DNA from: Acanthacorydalis orientalis
Lineage: Eukaryota; Arthropoda; Insecta; Megaloptera; Corydalidae
Direction of reading: 5' to 3'
DNA length: 64,000 bases
Assembly: GCA_034766995.1 (NCBI GenBank)
Contig: CM068315.1
Span: 41,462,818 to 41,526,817 of the forward strand
In this document: piece after piece, positions 24,721 to 38,100 of the stretch
Layout of the letters: each line of letters opens with the position of its first letter
Position numbering within the stretch: position 1 is the first letter of the stretch
The notes under the pieces: model-generated
The model's database searches: none
Told to the model about the DNA's origin: nothing
Seen by the model: the letters and a program-made list of their open reading frames with translations, nothing else
Position numbers and translations under genes: made by a program

Positions 24721-26490
24721 TTCGGTCACAATTTATTAATATTCCCGTGTTAAACCTGTAAATTGAATCCGAATAATATCACATATTCCATCAATACTTC
24801 AGCACATGTGTGCGTTTCTTATCTATATCGTGTGGATTTATACTAACGTGTAGTCTTAATCAATGTATTTCAAACCCCATATGTTGTAAAATTAGATTAA
24901 TATCTTATCGCTACACTACGGAAAAAAATAATATATGAGAAATGAATGTTTTTGATGATATTTATTCGGAAACAATTATTGTGAAATGATACATTTCATA
25001 TTTAATTATATTGTTCGTTATTATTTACAACATGTGACTGAATTTTGACCTGCACGATTTATGATATATTTATGTACGATTATAATTTTAATTCTGTTAT
25101 CGTTATTATCACTCAGGTCATAAAATTAATTGACACCAAACATAATCGGATTAAATGTAATTCCGACAGATTATCATTCGATTCGCTGTATTTTGGCGGA
25201 TCTCAAAGTTTTAAATGATTTACTGTTTTAATTTCATTTAAATTTTTCAATATCTCTTTCATTTTTTTAAATTATTTATTTACAGGTATTATAAGTTAAA
25301 TAATATTAATGAAATATTGGTTAGTCGGTGGTTGGTTTCATTTAATAAAAATGGTTTTAAAATCTATCTTTTTATAAATAATTTAAGGTATTCAACACGG
25401 GAGAGGTTTTGATAAAAATCTGTTATTTCATATTAAATAGATAAAAAGGATCATAAATACCAATTTATTTTTTTACAGATAAACTTGTTGCGCAGTCCAC
25501 AAACTATGAAAAATTGGGATCTAAAATGTACATTAATTGTATATTGATTTTTTTTAATGGTGATTATATGCATTTCAATAGACATTCCATTGTTTTCAGA
25601 ACGATAAGGTATAAAAAAAACCTCTAAGATATATATAAAAAGACTTGTTTGCAGTTTAAATCTCTGAGAATGATGGAATCTCAATAGAAGAACAATACTA
25701 TGAAAATTTTTCGAATTTAGATGTAGACATAATTTATAAAATAATAAATTATCAAATCATTTGTGTAAGCAAAGCTTGGCTGACAGGAAAATTTAAAACT
25801 AGATCAGTAGCAAAATATAATATTCTAAGAGAAACTGCAAAGGCTACAGAAAAAATCAATTAGAAAAAAATATAACTGGGTTGCAGAATTAAGGATCTTT
25901 TTAAACACAACAGACAGAGAGAACAAGTAGATTAATCAATGTACAATATAGATAAAAAAATTATTCAAGCTTAGTAGAAATATACAAACAGCAAACAATG
26001 AAAATGAATAAAAATTAAAGTATTAGATTAAAATTATTATATTTAAACAGTCAAATTGAATAAGACGAGTTTTTGAGTTAAAAAATAAAAACAAATCTTA
26101 TTCAAAAATATATAAAGAAATCAAAATAAATTGTATTGTGGATTGTTATTTAAAATCAACGAACACACCAATCAAATTTAAAAGAACAACTACACATCTT
26201 GGGTTAATGAATCAAAATTATATTTTGATACAAAGAGGTTGGAAATTTGATACTAACTTAGAATGCAATCATAAATATGAAAAAAATAGAAAACTTGAAA
26301 TATATTTTCTTCGATTTCTTTTATTATGAAAATTTAAACATATATTTAATAGAAAACTGGCAAAATAGTTAAAAAAGTTTAAAATAAAAAATTATCCAGA
26401 CTTAAGGAGCTTATTTTATTTTATCATAAATTACTTGAAGTACAAAAGTTCACTCAGTGATATAGAAAATAATAATCATTATAGATTGGT
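24721..26490. other. Upstream of the ERMP1-like gene, no gene seen
   Basis: The promoter and 5' untranslated region of the minus-strand gene should lie in the first few hundred bases, but I see no diagnostic element. A diverged fold-back copy lies at 25440-25690 (CGCAGTCCACAAACTATG, TATGCATTTCAATAGACATT, TCTGAGAATGATGGAAT). Confidence 0.5.
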
Positions 26491-26496
26491 ATTATA

Positions 26497-27086
26497 TTAG
26501 GTTGGTAGAAAAATAATTGCGGTTTATGACTTTCAAATTCATACATATTTTTCTTTTTTTTTATTTTTCTAGCTGTATTAAGTGGTCCAGAACTATTGAA
26601 TGACTAACGCTTAACGTTTGTGTAAGCTCTTGAATCGTTGTGCGTGGTTCTGATTTAACTAATGCATTCAGTTGGTTGTTATGAACTGAAAAAGTCAACA
26701 AGTCAAGTAACTGTCAGCGGACTTCATTTTCAATGTTCTCGTCCTCAGCACGAAATTTTAGCAACAATCATTGCACAGTTCGTTCCTTAACAGTACCCAC
26801 ACCAAAAGCATTGTTTAGTTTACGAACAGTTTCTGCTGATGTACCACCTGTTTTGAACTCATACAAAAATTTGCTCTTATTTGCTTCTTTTTCATCTTAA
26901 ATTCAATAGCCCAATTTGAAGCAAAATTAATAATAAAACCAAAGTTGATGTTACCAAACTACAGACTGAAAAATGAACTTTAAAATGGTATTAACATGAA
27001 TACGATGAAAAATGATTATTTCATTGAAAAAAATTATGGTTAGAATTCATAAAACAAAAACCGCAATTATTTTCCTACTAACCTTA
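26497..27086 (-). mobile_element. Mariner deletion derivative E
   Basis: It is a 590-bp copy with ends TTAGGTTGGTAGAAAAATAA and the complement of AACCGCAATTATTTTCC, flanked by TA. The minus strand has the transposase HTH half with stops, then the same jump to the right end as copy A (the ATATGTATGAATTTGAAAG region). Confidence 0.85.
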
Positions 27087-27429
27087 TATAAAATCTTACA
27101 TATGTATTCTTATATATAAGAAGTTAAATACGTTTAAAAGAGAAAATAAAAAATAAAGAAAACGAAATTACAAAATTAGGATCTAGATATGAATTAAATA
27201 TTAACGAATTAGATAATAAATTAAAGGGTAAAGCAAACATTGGTATCAAGCACCACAATTTGTATAAAATATATCATTATGTAAATAAACAATTATTAAT
27301 GGTCGAATGAAATTTCATACTCAACAGTCATGAACTGATTAATAATAAAAAATAATATTGAAAAATTATAAATATTGAAAAACTGGAGAATTTCGAATAA
27401 TGTATTTTTTAAGATACATTAACTAAAAT

Positions 27430-27480
27430 AAAGTTTAACAAGCATAGTTCTGCAATATAATTTTTAAATATATATATATA

Positions 27481-27516
<36 letters not shown>

Positions 27517-27566
27517 AATATATATATATATATATATTTATAAATATATATATATATATATATATT

Positions 27567-27610
<44 letters not shown>

Positions 27611-27663
27611 TGTTTTCAGATATGTTTAAAAATTATATTCCAGAACTATGCTTGTTAAACTTT
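27430..27663. repeat. Long palindrome with (TA)n core
   Basis: The 39-bp arms (27430-27468 and 27625-27663) differ at one position; the outer sequence is AAAGTTTAACAAGCATAG. Between them lie about 155 bp of TA-rich repeat with AAATATATAT units. It is a MITE-like structure or a cruciform-prone palindrome. Confidence 0.85.
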
Positions 27664-28719
27664 ATATATATATATATATATAATTTGATACAATTTACAT
27701 TTAAAAATACATTGAATGAAACATACGAGTTACACTTTGGACGAACTTTATTTTGAGTGTTTTCCCATTAGAAGTACTTATCGGAATAATATATGTACAT
27801 ATAGTAATATTGACATAAATTTTCGTACAATGAATTGAAGAAATTAGATAAGAAAACGAAGTGTGTTTGTACAAAAATAAAATATGACAAACTTCGTTAA
27901 AAATGACAAATGGAAGAAAAACAAACAAACATGCATTGATCATATTTATAGATAGAAGACGTATTGCTAAAATGAAAGAACAGATGAGTTCATGTCTATG
28001 TCAACAGTCAATGTTAATATTTATTTAAGAATATATTTTTTTACTACTAAAACGGTACAAGTTTTTTTAATGTGTTAGATTAGTGATGATTGGAAATGGA
28101 CGTAAAATAAATACGAACTGTTTAGTTAAATATATTTTTAAATGTGTATCCATAACTATTGTATGAATAAATTTTATGTTACGATTTACAATGGATGTTG
28201 TTAGATAAATACATACACACGTGTTTTTTAGGTTTTCACAACCATTAGTGTATAAATAACTCTTGCGATACGAATGATCGATTTTTCAATATAGATTAAT
28301 CAAATATTTCTTTTTTTATACGCATTTCAAATATATTTCCTAATATTTTTATTGCGTTTTTATACTTTTAGATTTTTTAGTTTTCACACAATATTTTATG
28401 TTGTCTATTTCTTTATAAAATGTTCTGTTCATTTTGATTTCATTTCTTTCTTTTAAAATACTCTCTATTAATACTGTTTTCATAAAAACTTTTTTTGTTA
28501 TTTTTAATGTACATCTTTCCATACTTACATACTTTTTTGGTACCTTTCTACTGTATTTTTTTTTGTTTTTTGAATATATATTTCACTTCCACGATAAATG
28601 CATAAACTTCAAATTAACATTAATCATGTGCAATGAATTTTATGAGTGTATGAGTATAATTGATGGGTTGATAGAAATGATTAAAAAATATCTGATCATA
28701 TGTTTTACACTTCTGCTTA

Positions 28720-28885
28720 TTATAAGGGGGGGGGAATTGTTTCCACCTCTTATAAGAGGGGGGGGGGGGTTGCCCCGGATGGTTGTTCCGTTTGCTCTCC
28801 CAAACAAAATATCTGTTTTGGAGAAATTTGAAAATCATGGAGAATCATTCGAAGAATCTTCCTAATGGGTTTACTTTGTTGATTA
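28720..28885. repeat. Copy of the 1728-1960 repeat with G runs
   Basis: It shares GTTCCGTTTGCTCTCC and GAATCTTCCTAATGGG with the earlier copy. It also carries two G runs (9 and 12 G at 28726-28734 and 28758-28769) separated by CCACCTCTTATAAGA. The long frame crossing it (28434-28865) is not protein-like. Confidence 0.5.
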
Positions 28886-29318
28886 ACCCCTTATACATGA
28901 ATCACTAGTCTAACTCATGAACTTCAAAAACAGTTCATGAGTCAATCGTGAAGTACGAGATAATAAAGAGGCAACAGGAATAAACTCGGTAGCTCTGCGT
29001 AGACTAAGAAATAATGCTTCAGTTTTTGATGTATTCTATAAAGTTCTAACAACAAAGATTTTTGGGAAATAATAACGAACGAAACCAATAGATACATGTA
29101 TACAAGTATTCTTGTCCTAATATAATTAATGTTGAATGAGAATTAGTGAGAATAAAAAGATTTTTTTTAATTATGATACGGTCTTAAGATATAACAGTCA
29201 ATAAAAATATAAGAATGTATTGTGTAAAAATTACAACTGAAAAATAATTTTAACTGTTTCATTATTCATTTCCGCCCTATATATTATTTTAAATAATAAA
29301 AAAATACTTGTGTTTGTA

Positions 29319-29357
29319 TTAGGTTGATAGAAAAATAATTGCGGTATGTCCTTCAAA

Positions 29358-29408
<51 letters not shown>

Positions 29409-29918
29409 TTAATTTAAGTGGTTTTAAGTGAACCAGAACTGTTGGATGACTAACTCTTAACTTTTGTGCAAGCTCTCGAATTGTTGTACGTGGTTCTGAT
29501 TCGACTAAGACCTTCAGTTGGTCGTCATGAACTGAAGAAGGACGTCCGTGACCTTCATTTTCAAGGCTCTCGTCTCCAGCACGAAATTTTTTGAACCACC
29601 ATTACACCATACAGTCCTTAACAGTACCCACACCAAAAGCATCATTTAGTTTATGAACAGTTTCTGTTGCTTTACCACCACCCGTTTTAATTTATATAGA
29701 AGAATTGCTCTTATCTGCTTCTTTCCCATCTTTAATTCCATGGGTCAATTTGAATCGAAAGTAATAATAAAACCAAATTCAATGTTACCGAAATATAGAC
29801 CAAAAAATTCACTTTAAAATTATATTAACATGAACACGATGAAATGATACTTTCATTGCAAAAAATTAGGGTTAGAATTCAGAAAACAAAAATCGCAATT
29901 ATTTTCTTACCAACTGAA
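29319..29918 (-). mobile_element. Mariner deletion derivative F with internal microsatellite
   Basis: It is a 600-bp copy flanked by TA with family ends. The shared deletion joint has expanded into a (TA)n run (29358-29402). The minus strand retains HTH-half sequence (FRAGDESLENEG-like) with stops. Confidence 0.85.
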
Positions 29919-30367
29919 TAATAATATATTTGTTTTTTTATTCGAAGAACAATATTGAATTCCATTTTTAAAATATAAACTTTTAAAACACTAAAAAACA
30001 CATTCAATTTAATTAATTTTTACTTAATAAAATTATTTATGTTGACGATTACAACTATGAAACTAAATAAAAAGCACATAAAGTTTGAATACTTGAAGAA
30101 ATTGTAAGTAATATATATATATATATATATATTTAATAAGTATTCGATTTATAAATCTAAAATGAGTTCTAACTTTTATTAGATTTAACTATAATTTTAT
30201 AACAGAACTGAGACTTAAAAATAAAACTAATCAGTATCAGACACCGAATTACTTTAAAAAATAATCTTTTTTAATTCACCTTCCTTTTATTTAATTAAGA
30301 TATTTTTAACCATGAAAATATATAGCAGGATTGATTAAATAAACGTATGGAAGATTTATGACTTTAT

Positions 30368-30411
<44 letters not shown>

Positions 30412-30845
30412 AATAAATTAGATGAATTTCATGTAATTATGTTATTATTGTCTTATAAGAGTTATTATAATAGATTTGTTTTATTACCTGTTATCTTAAT
30501 TGTTATGGATACAAACAATCACACAATTACACACAAATTAGATACATTTTCAAACACACATTTATGTATTGTAAATTTTGCATTGACATAAAATTGTATT
30601 CTACCTTATATAATATCACTCCTCTACACTAAATTCGATTTAACACTAACAGAACTAATCCCGCAGTACTATTTGAAATAATGAAGAGCGTTACACGCTA
30701 AACTTTGTACTGCACGATGTGGTTTTCACTTGTTGAGCACGTTTTATAACTTTTCTCTCTCTAAACATATAAATATATTCCTCAAAAATCTAAAGTTTAA
30801 ATATATCTTATGTAAATAATTCGGACAAATATTTAACTCTTTACC

Positions 30846-30901
<56 letters not shown>

Positions 30902-31370
30902 GAGGCGTGCCTAACTATATATTCATAGAAGTGTTTTATTTACTTTACAGAAATAATGTTAAAAGAACAATTGATTAACAGATCGAGGTAAACAACATTA
31001 AGCACAATTTAAATTAAATAAATAATGCAGCAATCGAATATTATTCATGTTTAATAATATATGTATGTATAAAAGTGATGAACTGTTCAAAAGTGTAAAG
31101 TTATCTGACTATTGATTAAATAAACGAAACGTGTTTATATTCTTAGTTATATTTAAAAATATTTCTTTATTGAAATAATCGAATACATGGGAAAAATCGC
31201 ATTTATAAGAAATATTTAACATTATCTAAATGTTCGTTTTAAACTACACATTCAGTATTAATAACAGCAGCTTCGTTCAATTTAAATTAATTTCAATTTA
31301 TAATTGAAGAGGTTTGATGTAAGGCATGGACGCGAAACTTGAAGAAATTTTTCTCGTCGTTTTATGTCTT
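29919..31370. other. AT-rich intergenic DNA with microsatellites
   Basis: (TA)n runs occur at about 30112-30132, 30370-30408 and 30850-30897. No gene or other element is recognised. Confidence 0.7.
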
Positions 31371-31373
31371 TCA

Positions 31374-32280
31374 AGTGCCAAACTTAACATTTGAAAATAA
31401 AATATATACTTTGGCCAAGCAGTTGGTACAACCTCACAAAACAATAATGGACACGATGACGTCCGAAAAAGCATATTAGTTATATTAGTCAAGCATATTA
31501 GGTATTGCATATTTTTTCGCATTCCAGTTGAAAAAAAACTGCCAACGACGAAGGAAGGATTCTTCAACTTTGGAGAGAATATATTGTGACGTATAAAATA
31601 ATCAAAAAAATGGATTTAAAGGATCCGGAGTGGTGATTTTGAATTTTCTAATCGATAACGTCTCGAACAACCGGAAAAATTTAAAGAAGAGGAGCTTGAG
31701 CAACTGTTAAGTGAAAATTTCACTCAAACTGAACAGAGATTCGCTTAATAACTCGAAGTTACTCAGCAAGTAATTTTATATCGTCTACATTGGTTGGGAA
31801 ATTTTTAAAAGTTAGGTTGATGGTTTCCACAGATGGATCTCAGCCCGGAAAACAAAGAAAGATGCGATATGGCTATGTTCTCGCTCACAAGGTCCAAAAA
31901 AAAGAATTTTTGGATAAAATCATATCCGATAATAAAAAATAAGTTTTATACGACAATCTTTTACGCCCATAATCATAAGTTACGCCCGGTTAAGAATCTA
32001 AATCGGCTCTGAAACCAAATATTCCTGCTAAAAAAGTGTTATTGTGTATTTGGTGGGTCATTAAAGGTGTGGTGCATTATCAGTTATTTGAACCCTGTCT
32101 GGCTGTAAACTCATAACGTTACCAACAATAGCCTATCAGTTTGAGTGTCAAGGTCCGAAAATGCATTGACGATCTCATCGACTCAAATCTGCTATGTTTT
32201 TTCAACAAGGGTTTCGTCATTTACTCGACATATGGAGTAAATTTTTACAAAATAATGGGAGTTATTTAAGGATTTAAATG
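31374..32280 (+). mobile_element. Third mariner-type family, decayed copy
   Basis: The plus strand decodes in broken frames to an N-terminal EELEQLLSENFTQTEQRFA and VTQQVILYRLHWLG block. A linker MDLSPENKERCDMA follows, then a catalytic region SLTRSKKKEFLDKIISDN with the first Asp and TrP motif disrupted. The end is FFQQGFRHLLDIWSKFLQNN. The order fits a mariner transposase with its centre deleted. A second copy is at 61389-61755. Confidence 0.7.
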
Positions 32281-32289
32281 TATTCAATT

Positions 32290-33924
32290 TTTTCTTAAAA
32301 TCTAATTTTCTATAGAAAAGGCACCAGATTAATTTATAAACCTAATGGCTACACGTTAATATAAATTGATTTCACCGAAAAATTATATTTTCAAAGAATA
32401 ACATTCGAAAGATTTCTTAATAAATATCTATACTTGAAGACAATAATATTATCTATAAATATTTTCATAAATTCATTAAATTAAAAAAAATGATTTATTG
32501 TATTTTTTACCTTCATTTATGTCACACTATATATAAGTCTTACAAAATAATATTGTTTTTATAAAATTGAATAAAAAAATATTATTAGTTAGAATTTCCG
32601 TACGCTACTGCATTTATATATTTATTAAAATAAACTGTATTTTCCTGCCAAACTATAAATACAGTAAATGTGCGGTTAAATTATGTAATGAATGAACTAA
32701 TACATCCCCTTTAAATATAAACAAGACTTATTTTACTATTTCAATATTTTTAACAAGAAAATGTATTAAATTATAAACATTTGCGGTATATACACATATG
32801 CAATAAAATGATTATACATATTTTCTCCGAACAGACATAAAAATGTAAATAAATATAACTATCTGATAAATTATCACAATAATTACATGAATGCAACATA
32901 CTTAATTCTCTTCTAAATATAGTTTTTGACACTGCATCTATTTTAACTTTTACAAATTTATAATAAAATTACCTCCCGGCCAGCACTACTGAAAAGGCCC
33001 GTAAGATTACAAATGGAGTTGAATCAGCAGAACTGAAATTTCTCATTGACTTCCAAAAAAGATACATTTTCATATTTTTTTAACTCATTTTATCTAAAAC
33101 AGAATCACGGAAGTAAATATTTTTCTGTGAATATACCTTCGACATGAGCTTAGTATTCTCATATCAAAGAAATGATAAAAAAAAACTAACATATAAATAA
33201 ACAAGCGATATTAAATGAAAATGTTTTTTGTAAAAAAATATTTCAATACCTGTATTTGAAATTTTCTCTTCAATGTTGTAAGCAATCAAAATACCGTTTA
33301 TTTAATATATATATATATATATATATAAACATAATATTAAAGTTTATTTAATTTATTAATTATTTCATGTAAAATTAATTGGAATTCAAACATCACTAAA
33401 TTATCTTCACTTGGATTGTGTGGTTTAATCACAAATACTAAAATTCGATTGCGGTGCGGTTACTTCTAATACATTGAACGGAGATTCGTTTTATACTGAA
33501 AAATAATAAATTACGTCAAATACTTGTGATTTTACAAGTCATATAACTTTTCATTCTGTTTTCGATGAAATAAAATATCTATAATTGTGAAGTATTTATA
33601 TAATAGTAATACGAGTATACTCGTATTTAAAATACATTTATGAGGTTTGGCAATGAAGTAATGACTTTGATTTATAATAAATGTTTATTTAAGTGACTGT
33701 TAGAGTATCTACTTGATAAGTACAAGGTCGGTTGTGATGTTTAAAACAAACTTTATAGGAGACGGGACATCACCTTTATTTTAATTGAATAATTTTGATA
33801 ACGAATGTATTCACTTCTTGTGGTTACAAAGTATTTCCTTTTCTTAACAATTTAATCTCACATGATGTGGATTTTTATTTTTTTAACTTGAAGCAGAGAA
33901 TTGCATATTAACATATTTTTTTAC

Positions 33925-33992
<68 letters not shown>

Positions 33993-34020
33993 AAATATGA
34001 TCCATGAAATATTGTACAAT
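32290..34020. other. AT-rich intergenic DNA
   Basis: No gene is seen. A perfect 20-bp palindrome centred on CGAGTATACTCG lies at 33608-33627. (TA)n runs lie at 33307-33328 and 33930-33981. Confidence 0.6.
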
Positions 34021-34029
34021 TGTTAGAGT

Positions 34030-34375
34030 CAGTGGTGTACTCAGGATTTAATCTTGGGACGGGGGAGATGAACGGATAAATTTTTTTTTTTGATATGAAT
34101 TCAATAAAATTCATTAGGTGATTATTCAAATTTATTTAAATAACAAAATCCAGTTTTCTTTTCTTTTTGCAAAACTCTTGAATTACTTCAGTCGTGGTTA
34201 CATTAATCTCTCTGTATATATATAGGGGATAGTGATAAGGGATTACATTAATCTCTCTCTGTGTCTTTAGGAGCATTTTCGCGTAATGGTTTTTTCTTAT
34301 TTTCTAGTATTTCTTTCCTTTTCTTTGGAAGGGAGTTCACGGGGTGTTACTCTCTCTCTCCTGGATGCGCCACTG
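34030..34375. mobile_element. hAT-type MITE with 8-bp target duplication
   Basis: The ends are CAGTGGTGTACTCAGGA and the complement CAGTGGCGCATCCAGGA. They are flanked by GTTAGAGT (34022-34029) and ATTAGAGT (34376-34383), an 8-bp duplication with one change. CAGTGGCG ends and 8-bp duplications are typical of hAT elements. It has no transposase. Confidence 0.85.
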
Positions 34376-34579
34376 ATTAGAGTGTTTTTATCACTATTCC
34401 TAACAGTTTTAGTGGGTTTTTTCTAAAAAAACAATCCTATTAAATGAAAACAAACTGGGACAATGATAGTTTATAATACTAGTTTATCTATCAACAACAT
34501 TTTTAGCGGTCACAAAGAGACCAGACCTTAATTGAGAATTTTAAATTCTTCTTCTTGGTTGTTAAAAGTTCAACGTTTT

Positions 34580-34745
34580 TATAAATAAATGTTATGATCG
34601 AAAAATTTTAATAAATAAATATTGATCATTTGACTGTTGTTTATGTGTATTTCAATGATAATTTCATTGTACCTAGAGCTTTAAGGTATAGAAAAATCTG
34701 AACAGATTTTTCTGGTAGCTCAGCTCTCTAAGGAAATACATGCTT
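34580..34745. repeat. Fold-back repeat, copy near the axotactin 3' end
   Basis: The landmarks are ATTGATCATTTGACTGTTG, ATGTGTATTTCAATGATAAT, AGAGCTTTAAGGTATAG, and a turn AAAATCTGAACAGATTTT at the hairpin centre. Confidence 0.55.
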
Positions 34746-34877
34746 TTTCTATATCTAAAAGGGAGGATGAAAGTTTCGTACTGGTACGTATAAATTTGAA
34801 ATGGATTGGGATATTGGAGTAGAATAAAACAAAAATAAAGCTTATAGACCAGTGGATCTGTGGACCAGTGGATTTTT

Positions 34878-34883
34878 TTTATT
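34878..34883 (-). terminator. Candidate AATAAA polyadenylation signal
   Basis: It is the first minus-strand AATAAA past the stop at 35119, about 235 bp downstream. The AT-rich background makes this weak. Confidence 0.3.
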
Positions 34884-35118
34884 TTTTTAAGCCATTTTCT
34901 CAATAAATCACTAAATTATCGATTTGTAATAGCAGATAGTTTAGTTCCTTTTCTGATATCGGATCTTTATATACGATTTTTTCTCTTGTTTACTAATAGT
35001 ATTTTGATTTTTGATAAAAAATCTCATAAATAAAAAGAAAAACTGTAAAAAAAATAACACTGTCATTGTTATATACGTATTATTGGACATTTGATATTTT
35101 TTTAAAACAGCATATAAA

Positions 35119-38100
35119 TTAATCTAAAGAAAGAACACTTTCGAGACTTGAACGGGGACATGACGGTAATTTCGGTCCACCTAAATAACTAAGAGGATTA
35201 TTGAACGTTCGATGACTAGGACTGAGATGTATCGGCGATAAATTTCCTCTGATCGGTTCATACACTTGCGGTCTTACCAATTGTATTTCTTCAACTTCAT
35301 CTAGAAAAATCAATTTTTTTTCAATATTATTGAGTATAATATAAATAATGCTAAAAAAGATCAATCCTTATATTTATGCTACTATTTAATTTACTCGTAT
35401 TCAGAGATATTTTTATAAAAATTTTGTATCGAAATATTACAAATCAACTAATAACTCAAATTAATAGTTTTAGAAAGTGGTTTAAAATTCTAAAAACTGG
35501 AAAATTGATTTTTTTTAAACAAATTAGATTTAATATTCGATTTTTATACATAAAATTTGCTGAAAGAGATACGTTTGAGCTTATTTTAGTTATTTATTTA
35601 TAAATTATTAAAAAAAAATTTTACCTTCTTCCAATATTTTCTGTTCTGGAATTGTAGGGAATATTTCCACACCATTATCCTGTCAATAAATATATTTTAA
35701 TAACTAATCAGCTTCTAAAAATGAAACGATATAAGATGAAAACAGAATAAACAGCATTATTCTCAATACTATATTATCACATGTTCCTTTTAGAAATTAT
35801 AATATCTTTCTAAATTACAATTTGTAATATTTAAATTTCAAATGGTTTGTTACTACTGTAATTAAACTTAATTTGAACAAAAAATAACAGAACAGAGTTT
35901 AAAATTGCACATTAATATAAGTAATCAGCTTTAAAATGTAATATTAATTCAAAAATTCTAAAATATGGGAATTAGAAAGGTTTAATAGATGTTTTACTGC
36001 CAAAGGAATTTTTCTTTTATAATTTTAATAACTTTCTTCTCCATTATTAGTTAATTTTGAACTCTGTTCTGAATATCAAATTAATATATCACTTTTTAAT
36101 AAATTACTTAAAACACTTACATAAGACAAATATCAGTACTTCAATATTTTCAAACATGGAGATTTATTTTAATTGAAATTATTTGATATTTTTGTTAAAA
36201 AATTAATTTTTGTATAAAGAAGAGAAACAAATTGTTATTATTACTATTATAGAGAGGAAAATATTTCAGTTTTAAACAATAGGTAATTATATAAAATATT
36301 TCCTTTGATTTTTTTTAAACGAAACCGATTTATTTTCTAATTAATAGTGGATTTTTTTAAAAAATATTCTCAATAATTAAAATTTTTATTCAATTATTAA
36401 ATTATTATAGAAAATCATTTTAATACACAGATAAGGAATTTAAAATCAGAATGTTGAACTTAATGGTCTTAAAAAAATTGAAGTACTGATCTTAAAGACA
36501 AAGAAAATACGTATACATAAAAACAGATTAAAAAAAACTCCCATGTGGTGTTAGTACTGTCGATGATAAGTTCATTAGGTTATGTTCACCAAAGGAAAAA
36601 AATGTTTTGCAATGTTGAACACGTAACACACTTGCGATTAACACATATAATTAAGCGAGGGCTGATGTTTCGAACTCTCTGCTACCCATTTCGTCAATTT
36701 TGTATGGTAGCTGCGTTGCCAGAGGATTTTTATGTGGTGGCGGCACTTTGGATTTGATCCTCTGTGCAATGGGTTGAAATTGAACCTGTTAAATTCCAAT
36801 TATTATTATTAATTATAATTGTAAAACATTTATTGTTAAATATCTATATTTTTTTAATATTTTAGCTGAATAAAATTATAAGTTTCAATAGCTCAGCTGT
36901 AAGAGGGCAATTTGAAAAGTTCAAGACCTGATAATAAAAGATTGTATTTATATTTTTTGAATTACTTTTATTTTTCAATATAATCTTCTTGAAATCGAAC
37001 ACATTTTGTTCAACCATGCTCCATTGCCTTTATACCATCCAATTCATCAATGTCTCTATTCTTTTAAAGAATAGTATTATAGTTTTCTGTTATTAAGTAC
37101 TGTATACTTTTTTTAATTCAATATCTATAAAAATAATGTATACAGACAATATAAATTAAATAATTCCTGCGTTGCAAACAATCTGTTTATTTAAGACGGA
37201 AACGGAGATTTCACTTTTAAAAAAATGTGAAATCTTCAATCTCTCTCATCATTTACAATATATTATTTTCTTGGTACCATTGTATTTTATAACGATTTTA
37301 ATACATTAAAATGTATTTAATTTGTTCTTGTCTATCGTTCATGTACCTATTAAAATGTTCAACAAACTTCTGATAAAAATAGTCAATTATTAAATGTTAT
37401 ATTACCATCTTCGTTGTAATTGTTTACATTTTAAAGATGACAGATTTATAGGAAAAATTATTAGCATTTCTCTTAATCTTCTGATCATAAATATAATGTT
37501 TCTTCTGGATTTAAAGTTTAGTTTTATCGCACTAGTATATTTCACAACAATTGTAAACGATATTTAATTTTTTTATTATGTTATAATTATCTTTTTTCTT
37601 CTTTATACATTTCGAAGGATAAAAAACATTTGTAATAAAATCTAATATAATTTTCATAGAGCTACCATTCCGAATAATTAAGGAAACAAAATCTTTGTTG
37701 ATTTATGAATGCCATGATTTGTGTCAACTGGCACAGTATTATCCTCTTCAAGCGAATCGATTTCATCTATTGAAGAAATATGTCGAATGGTAAAAATGTT
37801 TAATTTCATAACTGAACATTGTTGTTGAAAATTCACTGCTGAATCACAACTTATATTTCAATATGATAGATTTTGAGATTTGTGGCATTCAGATAGCATA
37901 ATAATGATTCTTGTAAAATAATAATTCGAGTCTACAATGGTTCTATAAAATAATATTAAAATCAAGGATTGAAACCGAATCAAAATAACGTTCGGGTTTC
38001 GGTTTCGGTTATGGTTTCTTTCTAAGAAATTTTTTTGTTTTTGGTTTCGTTTGGTTTCGGTTTTTTAAAAATTTACGTTCGATCACTAACTAACAAAAAG

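Noticed and set aside
28434..28865. 143-codon plus-strand frame
   Set aside because: Low-complexity Phe/Leu/Ile translation of AT-rich DNA running into a repeat with G runs; no domain and no splice context.
36888..36935. Functional tRNA gene
   Set aside because: The boxes are too close, and no acceptor stem or anticodon arm can be drawn.
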